This document shows positions 35,216-45,859 of a stretch of 64,000 nt of DNA, piece by piece; the stretch's first letter is position 1; each line of letters opens with the position of its first letter. The position numbers and the translations under genes are program-made. Location of the stretch: assembly GCA_000469685.2 (NCBI GenBank), contig LS997567.1, positions 33,097,831 to 33,161,830 on the forward strand. Direction: 5' to 3'. The notes under the pieces were generated by a model. The model searched no databases, was not told where the DNA came from, and worked only from the letters and a program-made list of their open reading frames with translations. The stretch is from Haemonchus contortus (taxonomy: Eukaryota > Nematoda > Chromadorea > Rhabditida > Trichostrongylidae).

Positions 35216-36792
35216 ACCAATGCAAGATGAGGCCAAGTATGCAGACTGAGGTACGCACTTGATTAGTTTTCTATCTTTATCTCCTAATCATTCAACTTCA
35301 AATCTGTTTTACTATGAGAACTCTATCATTGTATAAAAGAAATCCTAATATGGATGTAAACTAGCTGCTCTGCTAGAATTGATGCAGCGAGCTCCTCTTT
35401 GGTAAGACCACTACGACTACCACTGATCCCCTGTTCTCAGATTACTAGAATATCCCCAAATAATGGATTTTTGCGTTAAAAAAGGCAAGCAATGATTGAG
35501 TAAGAGTGATCTGGGTTTTGTGTACTTCAGGTGCGTTTGGCAACCTTTTTTTCTTTCACCTAATATCTATACCTTTGCCCTTTTTCTAAAACTACTTCTA
35601 CCGCTATAGCAGAATGTTGTGCTATCAGTACCGGATTACTCCAATTGCACGGAAATTTCACGGAAGTACGCTTCCTTAGCCCATCTTTTTTCTCTGAATA
35701 ATCGTCTTTGTGATTTTATACGATGTTCTATCCGGACAGAGCGAAGATACCCTACAGTAAAAGCGCTCCCAATTCGTAGCTTATAGTGAAGAGCTTTCAA
35801 AGAAAAAAGGCGAATTCGAAGAGTTATTTACGCATAGCAACTTTCTCTCACAGGAAGGAGGAGCGTCCACCGTCAGCCGGGCGATCTGACTTACACCCAT
35901 GTGAGAAACAAGAAAGTAACATCTGCCTCAGGAACTTGGGATTCCAGGATGACACTAACTCACCCCATTAGTAAAGCTCTCCCTTGGAAGAAGAGTTTCC
36001 GCAGGCGCTGAAGATGCTCGGCCACTGCCGTTTCTCGAAAAGAATGAATAAATAATTCATCACAAGAAGATATACGTTTTTCTTCCACACTAGTGAACTA
36101 AAACGCGTAACAAAAAGTCATAAAGAGAAGACTCACGGAGCAATTTCGATGGTGTGCCTTCATTTATAAACCAATCATTTTACTAAGAATCTTATCATGC
36201 TTCAACGGGTAGTGAAAACCTGTTTCCCTCTCAATATTATCTCAGACTGCGCCTTCGATGAAACAGGGTCTACAATTAAGACACGACGCTCCCGCATTTC
36301 ATGAAGACATCTTTTTGCCTGGAATCTTGCAAGTGTTTCGAAAGCACTGGTAAATCTTAACAGGTTCAAGATCACAGTAACTTGATCCAAACTCTGGTAC
36401 AACCAACAAGATAATCAACATTAGTCTCTATTATACCTTTCCAATGAACGACCCAGTCAGCGACCCAAAAACATTTTGCTTGGTGAATCTTGGCCAAGAC
36501 TACAATCTCGCGCGCTACGTCCTTCTGCCAATCACTGCTTCCTATCATCAAAAAGAATTGATTGCGTGCACAATACAGATGCCAACCGTGGTGTCGGCGG
36601 TAGTCATCGGCCGGCGTTTCGCAAGTCGACATTTTGCTATATTAAACAACTCTTAGGCAGTGGAAATGAGTGTCTTGATCCGCTCCATTACGTATATTTA
36701 CTATTTGTAGCTTCAAAATTCAATGCTAAGAAAATTCGTTGGCTGCTTTGGCTTGCTTCTCATTGAATACTTTATTGTGCCTTTTAGAGTTA
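35216..36792. other. No supported gene
   Basis: It contains only short unconvincing frames (36202-36402, 36372-36632 minus; 36444-36656 plus). CACCGTCAGCCGGGCGATCT at 35869-35888 resembles the GC hairpin next to the 2.2-kb Helitron-like element. Confidence 0.4.
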
Positions 36793-38339
36793 CCAGGCGA
36801 TTACGCACGCTACTGCGTGCGCTAGGGGCTCTGGTCATGAGGGACGGAGCCAAATGAGCTTCTGATTTTTAATATAGACCTTTATCATCTGAGTCTTTTC
36901 CGTGACACTTCTGTAGCGGATACCATTTTTTGGGATCTGAAATGGGGCTGTGGGTGGCCATGGAGAGTACTCCAATGTATCAAAATCAAATACATTCGCA
37001 GTCCATGAAACTGTGTAGTTTGGGCTGTGCGTGGCCATGAACAATTAACTTTGAAAGGACAGCCCCTTTGGATAGTTCTAGGGATTTACACATCTCTACA
37101 GGGCACGCACCTGTGTGGCCATGGCTTTTGTAAAATTTATTTTATGAAGTCTGAAGTTAATGTAGTGCATTTACTCTTGTGTAGAAGGGACTACTGTGTG
37201 TGGAACCATGGATACTATCCTTCAGAAAATTTTTAGCCTAATTTTTGAAAGTTTAGTGGTATCCCCTATTGTTCACCTATATGTGGTCAAGGTTAGTGTG
37301 AAGTACAGATGAATGGATTTTTCATCTCAGCCCCGCCCTCCCCCTCCCCCCCCCCCCCTTTGTAAACAACACCCCCCTTCAGACTTCGAACCACATTACT
37401 TTTATTACATCCAGACACCTTTTCCTCGCGTTCTAAAACGCATATGAAGGGACTTAATAATTTCGATGTAAGCCCCGCCCACTTCAATGCCAATCCCGCT
37501 CACTTGTGGGATCTGACCACATTTGTTCTACTACATCTTACCACTTTTTTCGCGCATCCCAGCGTTTCTGAATAGTTACAAATTTTTGTCTGGGCCCCAC
37601 CACTTTAGTGCCAGCCCCACCCACTTATGGGATCTGATCACATTTGTTCTTTTACACCTTAACACCTTCTTGCCGCATCCCAGAACGTTTCTGACCAGAA
37701 TTATAAATTTTTGATCTAAGCTCCGCCCACTTTAGTGCCGACCCCGTCCACTTCATCGATATGACATTTTTTCTTTTACACATTACCACCTTTTTGCCGC
37801 ATCTCAGATAGTTTTTGAACAGAGTTATAAGTTTTTGATCTAAGCTCCGCCCACTTTAGTGCCAACCCCACCCACTTCTGCGATATGACATTTGTTCTTT
37901 TACACATTACCACCTTTTTGCCGCATCTCAGATAGTTTTTGAACAGAGTTATAAGTTTTTGATCTAAGCTCCGCCCACTTTAGTGCCAACCCCACCCACT
38001 TCTGCGATATGACCACATTTGTTCGTTTACACCTCAACAGCTTTTTGCCGCATCCCAGACCGTCTCTGAACAGAGTTGAGTTTTTGATCTCAGCTCCGCC
38101 CACTTTGGTGTCACGCATGCCCAGCACGCATTAGACCCTGCTCACTCTTTTTATTTTTTCCTGGTCCCTGCGCCTTAACTGAATCGAGTTATGAATACAT
38201 CTGGGAAGTACCGCCCATTTTGAGAAAGCTCCGCCTACAGCAGGTGGATCTCCTCCAACAAGTTTGTTGACCTAATCCTCACCTTTGCTCATTTTTTCCC
38301 GTTGTCTGGTGGTTTATATATAGTAGAGATTACAATTAT
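36793..38339 (-). mobile_element. Helitron-like non-autonomous element, copy B
   Basis: On the minus strand it starts A|TCTCTACTATATATAAACC (38339) and ends with the hairpin GCACGCAGTAGCGTGC, then CGCCTGG|T (36793), matching 5' TC, 3' hairpin, CTRR and an A/T target exactly. Its interior has five to six tandem units of 124-127 bp with GCTCCGCCCACTT cores (37440-38130). Compared with copies A and C, the microsatellite segment and its flank are deleted (about 38305). It is 1547 bp, non-coding. Confidence 0.7.
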
Positions 38340-38344
38340 CAATG

Positions 38345-38953
38345 TTAACACGTTGACGACAATGTCGCGCAATGGTGCGCGACAGCCAGTCTGTCTTATG
38401 GGACGATGTCGCGCAATGCTGCGCGGCGGTGCATACTTCAATTAAGGTGTGTGTGCTCGTTCCGTTTTTTTTTTGCAGATTTTCGATTTAGGCTTATAAG
38501 TGTCCAAAATAGCACCGGCTACCTATTAAATTAATTCCAAGACGAACAATACAAATACAAGACAGGATCGACCACAAGAGCCATATTGTCGCCGTCTAAA
38601 CTACCTGGAGCATCATCGTTGCTGTCGAGCAGCCAGTGATCAAAACTTTCGTTGAAGTCTTCCATTCCAACATCCAGGACACTCATGATGACAAAAATAG
38701 TCGCAAGGATACTAATACTCTAAGAGAATCCAATTTATATACCCCTAATTCAAATTTATCACCGCCAAATTTGAAATTACGCTGAGTAGCCTCAAATTTG
38801 GGCAAAGTTTGAATACTGCTAGTAGGTTTGCGGATTTCAAATGTTTTTGACTGTAACCAGTCATTTTTCCGAGAAATAACAAACTTCCAAAAAAGAAACT
38901 GTCTTGTCCCACGGGACAGACACAAAAAAATTGGCTCGTCGTCAACGTGTTAA
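38345..38953. mobile_element. piggyBac-type MITE with TTAA ends
   Basis: TTAA (38345-38348 and 38950-38953) encloses a segment whose ends are the perfect inverted repeat CACGTTGACGAC. A GTCCCACGGGACA block near the right end echoes the left CTTATGGGACGATGTCGCGC. The size, TTAA and terminal repeats fit a deletion derivative of a piggyBac element. It lies five bases from Helitron-like copy B. Confidence 0.85.
38531..38686 (-). CDS. Acidic 51-residue frame inside the piggyBac-type MITE
   Basis: The ATG at 38686 opens MSVLDVGMEDFNESFDHWLL and continues with an acidic stretch ending at TAA (38531). Acidic N-termini are usual in piggyBac transposases, so this is probably the leftover start of the parent enzyme rather than a functional peptide. 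Short, with no conserved catalytic residue. Interpretation is inference. Confidence 0.35.
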   Translation of the reverse strand: MSVLDVGMEDFNESFDHWLLDSNDDAPGSLDGDNMALVVDPVLYLYCSSWN

Positions 38954-40313
38954 TGATCACGACTTCATTTCATGCTGCGCGACCATTCATGTAACTCGTG
39001 GTGAGATTCTATGCTTTTCAGTACACGAATTTCCAAGGCGAGCGCCACCATTTCGCGGCAATTACCGTTAACGTCCACCCGATAGACAGGCCGCGTTAGC
39101 GCCCCCGCCGCCGCTGACGGCTTTTGCGTTAGGCAAGTTGGAGCACGTTATGCATGGAAAAAAACATGCTCCAAAGCAAATGCCCTGTCCAGCTTTGTCA
39201 ACAGACGATGTCCAGCGTTGTCAACGGACGGCCAACAATTCAAGAGTGCAATTGGAACAATACCGGACCCAAAGAAAGTTCCGCTAAGCAAGGGCGCTGT
39301 CGGCGCTAACATCAACAACAGGCAACCCCAGAATCTTTCTGGCACCAACGAAGTAAAGCGGCTTATCTGCCTTCTATGTACAGGACAGCGATCATCCACC
39401 AGGATCAGTAGCTCGTAGTCCGTGTCATAAGAGACAGTTGAGCCACCACCCTCATTCCTCTCTTGACCTTAACCCATCTGACCACTAGATGCTCGGAAAC
39501 ATTTAGCGGTCAGTTGCACCTAAAACTTTGCACCAAGATGCTCCCACTGACTTCTTAGAATCACAGCTTCCATTTCTAGAACAATTTAATCACAAACTTA
39601 CCCTACTGTTAGGACTATTGGTCATAGTAGAAGGTGAATTTTCTCTTACTCGACCAGTCTGAATGAATCGAATTAGAATTTGGAACAAGTACTTGACTGC
39701 CTGAAAAATCATCCGAGAACACTAATCCCTTACATCCGATGGTAGTAAAGTAGGAAGGGTAAGAAAGAATCAGTTGGTGAACAGAAAGAATGGTTCTATT
39801 AAGGTAGTTATAGTCGTATTATAGTCAATTTCCTGGAAGGAAAATAGTGGAGGATTCGCACAGTATGGGATTTATGATTCTCACAATCGACTTGAGAGAA
39901 AAAGAGCTAGCTGCACCACATACTACCCATATTCCGAATTAGGAGTATTTAGTGTTTTGAATCTAATCGTAGCAATGATTACTGCTGAAGAATGTAAACA
40001 ATCATAGCAATACAATTCTACAGTTTCTGAAGCCGCGTCTGTAGAAATCCCCTTGTTGTTTGCGAAGTTTGCAGTGATCGACATATAAGGTCGACGGAAC
40101 AGCCCCTATTTGACTGTAATTCCAAACTTACTGATGTTAACGCCTTGAGTGTGTGAATATTTTGCCCGTAATTGTTTCAATGTACCATTCAGATCACCCC
40201 ACAAATGTGCAGACAACAATTACGGGCAAATCTATAATATGCACTTCCAGCCACACTTCAGCATTATGTAGGTCAAAAAGCCGACACTGATTATACGAAA
40301 CAAAAAATATCGA
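38954..40313. other. No supported gene; one hairpin
   Basis: TTTGCCCGTAATTGTT (40161-40176) and its exact inverse (40215-40230) form a 16-bp stem with a 38-base loop. A 23-bp near-duplicate (GTCCAGCTTTGTCAACAGAC / GTCCAGCGTTGTCAACGGAC) lies at about 39187-39230. The open frames around 39148-39418 have no recognised domain. Confidence 0.5.
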
Positions 40314-41428
40314 ACAAGGAAAGAATCTCAAGTCGAAATGGCCATTTGAAATGGGACCTTCACTGCTAGACGTATTTTTTGATGCCGATCTCGAATCTGC
40401 CTTCGAAATCTGCCAAACGATTCCCTGAACGAAGTTGTGAAGGTGGTCCCCGGTAAGCGCTCAACAGGGGAAAGCGCAAAATACATGGTCGCCGGCAACC
40501 CAGCAGTGACAGTTTGGAGTGGAGGTAAGCGTGACGCTTCATAGGCATGGGACCAAGGATCGGGTTTGGTGGGCGACGGCTTATTGCATTGTGTAGGACT
40601 TTCAACTCCAAGTTATAAAAATCTCTCTATGCCAGTTTTACCGCATTCAGCGACTTTTTAGTTGCTGAAGGTGAGTCAGTTCTTACTTAGACCGTCCGAC
40701 ATCTACTCTAACCACCCACATGACAAAAATTCAATTCTTATACATTTCAAATTCATAGGATACCTTTTACCTATTATAAGCAGATGTGTTAATATAGCAC
40801 AAAATGTTTAAAACAAAGAAGTTTTTCACAATGAGAGGAACGAATGAAAAAGTTTCACAGCAGGCTGTTCCTTCACAATCACTACACCAATGGGAACCAG
40901 AACTGTGTGTCTCGAAATAAACTTATACATTACCAAACATCAACGACCCCCTAGATGTGCATGCTGTTTTCTCTTCATCATCAGGTTCTCACAGTTGATC
41001 GGCCTCCACGTCCTCAATCACGCAGTCCTCTTCGCAGTCAATATCGAGGTCTTCGTAAGTGGAATTTCGCAAGATAGGGGACAAACCATCTATCAACTTT
41101 GCTCCTTCCTTATAGGGGCGCGTTCGACATCACAGGATCTGAAGTTCTTCAAGAGTTGCGTAAAATTCCAACTTTGGGCAGTATATACTATACTTTGCCG
41201 CGTTTGCCCGTGGCAACCCTCTTCTTTTTTGAAAACTTACCGCAATTCCCACCTTCAAAAATTGATCGATATCACTGCGCAGTGGAAAACGGTTTTGGCA
41301 AAAAATGATTCACCTTGAGTATAGAGATTCTGAAGGCATATTCGAAATCAGCATCAAAAAATACGTCAAGCAGTCTCATTTCAAAAGGCCACTTCGACTT
41401 CTGATCCTTCCCTTGTAAGGAGCAACGT
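40314..41428. mobile_element. Deleted Tc5-type element with terminal inverted repeats
   Basis: The left end (ACAAGGAAAGAATCTCAAGT, about 40316) and the inverted right end (TTCGACTTCTGATCCTTCCC, to about 41428) are inverted repeats of about 110 bp that include GCATCAAAAAATACG. The left part (40330-40905) equals the 3' non-coding end of the transposon at 13560-14130 on the other strand. The centre (40910-41335) has no transposase. It is a non-autonomous relative of the 12.4-kb element. Confidence 0.7.
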
Positions 41429-41584
41429 AGCGTGGAAACGAAGCTGACTTCATATCAGCTTGGCAAGAAAGTTCGGCAAAATGAAGGTCACCTTGAATCC
41501 ATTTTCAGAACTTTCTAAATAGATAGACTATAAGAAATATATTCACCATGATCAACAACGCTCTCTTCTTTTGATCTTGTAAGA

Positions 41585-43422
41585 TTACTTGATCTTCTTG
41601 AAATTACTGATGCTTTTTGTCCAGAAGTCAGGAAACTGTGAATCAAAGAAGTCACTGACTCTTCAGATTAAGTTAAGCTACGATCTTTTTTTCCAACAAA
41701 GTCATGCCTGAGAAGGCTAGCAGCAAATGGTTAACGAAAATGACAACGTTCCGACGTACGACTGATGAACAACCTAAAACCGAGTGAGACCGGTGAATCT
41801 TCGACGGGTCAATAAAGCGACGACGCGTCCTTCAGTAGAAAAATGAAGAATGCTTCTGGACTTCCTTCAGCGCGTTTTCCAAGTGAAGGCGTTCATAAAG
41901 GTGAACACTGACTATCCAGCCAGCAACTCATCCCTCAATGCCTCAAAAACGATGAGACGATATTTTCATTACATCAAAGGCTAGTATTTCCTACAGTAAA
42001 GCGATTCAACCAATTGTTGACCATCTAACGGGAACAAGTGCTTTTAGCGAACAGGTTGTTGTTGATTCCAGCAACTACAGCCGCGTTTTTCCTTCGGCGT
42101 GCCTGGTAGAAATGCCAGCACAAATTAAGTGCTGTCCAATCATTGATGGTTACCACGTGCGTGCCCTTCTTCACTCACGTGTTGATTGCCCGGTAAATGT
42201 TCTAGAAATTTATCATCCTCGCATATCGCGCTCAAATTGTCTATACAAAATATGCTTCGAATTCTTTGTCGAGTTCCCTCATGGGAACCTAACAAACTGA
42301 ACTCATGAAGAGACATCCCCATTCCTTCTGAGACAACGATGAAGCTTCGATCCATCTTTAATCAGAGCTACTTTTACACAGAAAATTAATCGCGATGCGA
42401 AGTCGCAACATACCTGAAGCATTTGCAGTCAACCAGCTCTTCTAATCCGGACCGGTATCGAGCTGGAGGGAACCGGTCTTTTTCTTCGTCACTAACATCG
42501 CTCAAACGGTTTTCGACCCTTTTTGGAGGGTGTCGCTAAAACCTTGCCCGTAACTTTCAATCCGCTAATCTCACGAAACTAAGAAAAATTAAGAACACTC
42601 ACGGGTATGCGAGGAACTTCGTCGAGCGATTCGTCAATAAGAGTAACTGCGATTCCACCCAAAGGCTGAAAAAAATTAACACGAACCAACTGATCGCATT
42701 TGTTGTACCGACGCTGACTTCAAGGTTGGTCCAATAAGTGCTATCACAGAACGCCGATGACGGCGTCGAAGTTCTGTGCTGGTACTCATAGGGCCGGCCC
42801 CGCTGCATTGACGAGTTTTTGAATGTTCGAAATGAAGAAAATATGGGTTCACTCTAACCACATGGACGTTCATGGAACACGTAACTACTAACACTAACTT
42901 GAAAATGAACATAAAGCATCTATGAAAAGCAGAGTCGTACTCAACGAAAGCTGCTCTGCAATCAATTTAGAACATGTAAACAGGGAACATACAAAAAAGC
43001 GAGCAAAAAATCAAAAGTCTTTGATGCTTCAAAACTTTTAATGGAGTATCAGTTATGCACCTGTGCAATATCGAGTGAGGACCGAGGCCGGCATCGGTAC
43101 AAATATGAATATGTATGGATGTATATGTATGAACGCAACTACTGGGTGGACACCGAGGTTGCAAGTGCAAGCAAGAAATAGCAGAAGAAACCACAAAGAA
43201 TAACACATAGAGGCTCTGTTAGTTTTATGCAAACAAATACCAACCTCTTCGTCCACCTCCTCTGCTTTTATAGCAACATCCTGAAAAGCAAAAATGATAG
43301 CAAAAAGCAATATTCGAAAAATTCAAAGATCAAAACAAGTAAGAAACAATGCAAATAAGAAAAAACGTAAGTATTACCTCGGAAATGTTGACAAAGTTGA
43401 AGTCTTGAGCTGCTCCACTCTC
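41585..43422 (-). CDS. Putative host gene, 3' block of six exons ending in TAA
   Basis: Exons on the minus strand: 43422-43378 (ESGAAQDFNFVNISE), 43280-43245 (DVAIKAEEVDEE), 42665-42603 (PLGGIAVTLIDESLDEVPRI plus P), 42535-42414 (ends in phase 2; contains SDVSDEEKDRFPPARYRSGL), 42296-42179 (starts by completing that codon; IRSIFCIDNLSAICEDDKFL), 41635-41585 (FPDFWTKSISNFKKIK, stop). Acceptors are TTTTCAG/TTTAG-like and donors GTAATA, GTTGGT, GTGAGT, GTATGT and GTGAGT; all phases match. Introns are mostly 67-580 bases. The product is acidic with no domain I recognise; location and role unknown. It probably continues the block at 55.4-56.2 kb. The last exon is the least certain. Confidence 0.5.
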
Positions 43423-43521
43423 CTGTAAATGAACAACTGCACTATACGCAAAAAAGATGAAAATTTAATACCCAGATCTTTCTCTGGAGAACAACATCGG
43501 GGACCATTTTCCGTATACATC

Positions 43522-43790
43522 TGCTGAGCGAGCGGAGTGGTGCAGTGGTAAGCGGGGTACTATCAGCAAGCATGGTCAAGCGTCAAGGGCAAACCAAGCC
43601 TACCACCTCTTTGATTGGATGGTGCCAGACTTGTCTGCGAGGATAAAAGCACTGCCTTGTACAACGGCTGGTCACCGTGAGTCAAGTGCAAGTGCACAGG
43701 CCACATACGCATTCCAGTTGTCACTACGATTCTCGATGGAAGTTGAGTGTGGAGAAGAATTAAGGAATTTGATTAATGCCTAATGACTTT
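43522..43790 (+). mobile_element. tRNA-derived SINE (candidate)
   Basis: TGGTGCAGTGG at 43538-43548 matches a Pol III A box perfectly. A degenerate B box (GGTCAAGCG, about 43574) follows. The downstream phrase GGTGCCAGACTTGTCTGCGA and AGGATAAAAGCACTGCCTTG is of a kind I associate with strongylid tRNA-derived SINEs. It would need LINE machinery to move. It lies in the putative large intron, antisense to the gene. Confidence 0.5.
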
Positions 43791-43828
43791 TAGAATTTTA
43801 TCTGCTAGCATGCTATTACACAAGATGA

Positions 43829-44160
43829 TTGAACATTGTTAGCCGAGAAATGCGGGATTTACCAAAAATACTATGCCTGCGTCACCGCGCTGTAGAAAGG
43901 ACGAAGCAATGCCCCCTACAAGTACAGAAGGGAATCTGGAGTTTAGAGCTTCGTCAACGAAAGGGAATCCGAGATGCCGCTGCCTATGCTAAGAAATCGA
44001 AGTTCCACTGGGTCGGAAACGTTGTGCGACTTCGTGATGACCGCTAGACCACGGCGATAACTGGCTGGATCCCTCGCGACGTCAAACGAACATCAGGACA
44101 TCAGGACGGCCACGAGCGCGACCCAAGGGAAGGTCCCTCAACCGCATTACCACCTTCGAT
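43829..44160 (+). pseudogene. RTE-type LINE C-terminal scrap
   Basis: VQKGIWSLELRQRKGIRDAA, AYAKKSKFHWVGNVVRLRDD, a stop, then GWIPRDVKRTSG parallel the end of the RTE copy at the window end ([47 protein letters not shown]). It is only the last part of the polymerase, with internal stops. Confidence 0.85.
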
Positions 44161-44175
44161 TTTTGTATGGACATA

Positions 44176-45737
44176 CAGTACTGATCAAAAAGAAATCACC
44201 TCAACCTTTTTTTGTCATAACTCATCTCGAACTCGTTTTTTTTGACTGATTTTTTGGCAGCACCTTCTTCAAATACCTCCGACTTTTCTGCGATGCGAAA
44301 CACGCGGGAGCTTACTTCCCGCCAACTGGACGGTTTTTTTTCTCAAAAACTTGTAAAATCGGCCTCAATTTATATGGGTTTTTCTGAAATTTTTTCGAGT
44401 ATCAAACTGCTCGAGAGTTCTTTGTTTCAACAGTAAATCTCTTTTAATAAAAGGACGAAACTTTAGCACTCGCTCTCTAACCGTGGAGGAGCTCTCCGCC
44501 ATTGCCACGGGCAGTAAGCAGGAATTGATCCATGCTCAATATCCGAGTCTGTTTGTTGTGTCATTGCCTATGATTACGAAGGATATGGTAGATATTGAGT
44601 TTTTCACGGGCACAATCAAACAAGCCAGCTCGGAGAGGCCACGGATTGCCGCTCCTGAGTACTATAGGAAGATAATTTGTGCGTCGACTCAAGATCACAG
44701 AAGAGCATCTTCCGGTATAATGACCGAAATATCGATGACGGCGAAGTCGTTTCCATCTACGGATGCCATCAACGGACGCCTGCGGGATGCTGGATTATAT
44801 GGAAGAAGACTTGTGAAAAAGTATCTGGATCTCTGAAAATTAGACGAGTTCGGCTTCAATGGCCGCGTAAGTACCTACACTGGTCTTTCGACCAATAGCG
44901 TGAAGTCATCTAGAGCGACTAGTCAAAGAATGTTTCGCTTGGTCCAGATTGGGTTTCGTTCGTAAAGGTCCTCTAAATACAATTTTCGACCCCAAATACC
45001 AATTGGCAGCTCTCAGGCGTGGTGTTGGTTCAGTATTGCTTTGGGGATATTTTCCGAGTCTAGGCATGGGTCCCTGCACCATAATCCCACCACTATGGAC
45101 CACCAGAAGTACGTAGTCATTTTGAAGATATGCATGCTACCTTTTGCCCGTCCTGTACACGGCAGCAAACCTACTTTCCAACAGGATAATCACCCCAAAC
45201 AGAGATCTAGAAGGGGGCGCGAGTGGCTGACTCATCGGAAAATTCGGAGTTTCGAAGGACCCGGCCACTCTCTGACCTAAACATCATTGAGCCTTCGTGG
45301 CAGGAAGGAGAAAGAAAAGGATAGGTGATGTTTGGTTGGAGAGGTTTGGCCAATTTGAAAAAGAATGGAAGCAAATTGATAAGTGCCTGATCGACAAGTT
45401 GGTCGAGTCAATGCCCCGCAGTTGCTAAGCCGTCATCGACGCCAACTGCTTTGCTACAAAGCATTAGATTGAAAGTTGTTTGGGAATTAATCTCATGGTG
45501 ATAGCGTTTAAGTCAAGTGATTTATTTTGAATTCTGGAAACTGGTATTATGTTGTTCTGTTCAGGAGAAATGTGAAAATGGCCTTTTGACCTGAATAAAA
45601 GAGGTTTCGTGAGTTTTATGGTGGGACATTGAGAATCATTACTGTTGTCAACATACCAAGAAATCATTCGAAAACATAGAGTTCGAGATGAGTTATGAGG
45701 AAGAAGGTTCAAGGTGATTTCTTTTTGATCAGTACTT
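44176..45737 (+). mobile_element. Tc1 element with inactive transposase
   Basis: Terminal inverted repeats of about 60 bp, starting CAGTACTGATCAAAAAGAAA, flank 1562 bases between TA dinucleotides (44174-44175, 45738-45739). The plus strand encodes a Tc1-type transposase: paired helix-turn-helix with RPRIAAPEYYRKII and DAINGRLRDAGLYGRR (44630-44810), then in other frames RLQWPRKYLHWSFDQ, I-SD-SK where IWSDESK is expected (two stops, about 44911-44930), FQQDNHPK (about 45175) and LNIIEPSWQE (about 45280-45305), so the D,D,E framework is recognisable but broken. C-terminus KCLIDKLVESMPR (about 45385-45420). The enzyme class cuts and pastes at TA. Confidence 0.9.
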
Positions 45738-45859
45738 TATATAGCGTGGTGCCGGCACAGGTCGAAATCACCGTTTTGAGGTCTCCACTCACTCCACATT
45801 ACTCGCTTCACTCCGCAGTACTAACTCTATTCCATTAACCTAGCCACCAAGTAGCAGTT

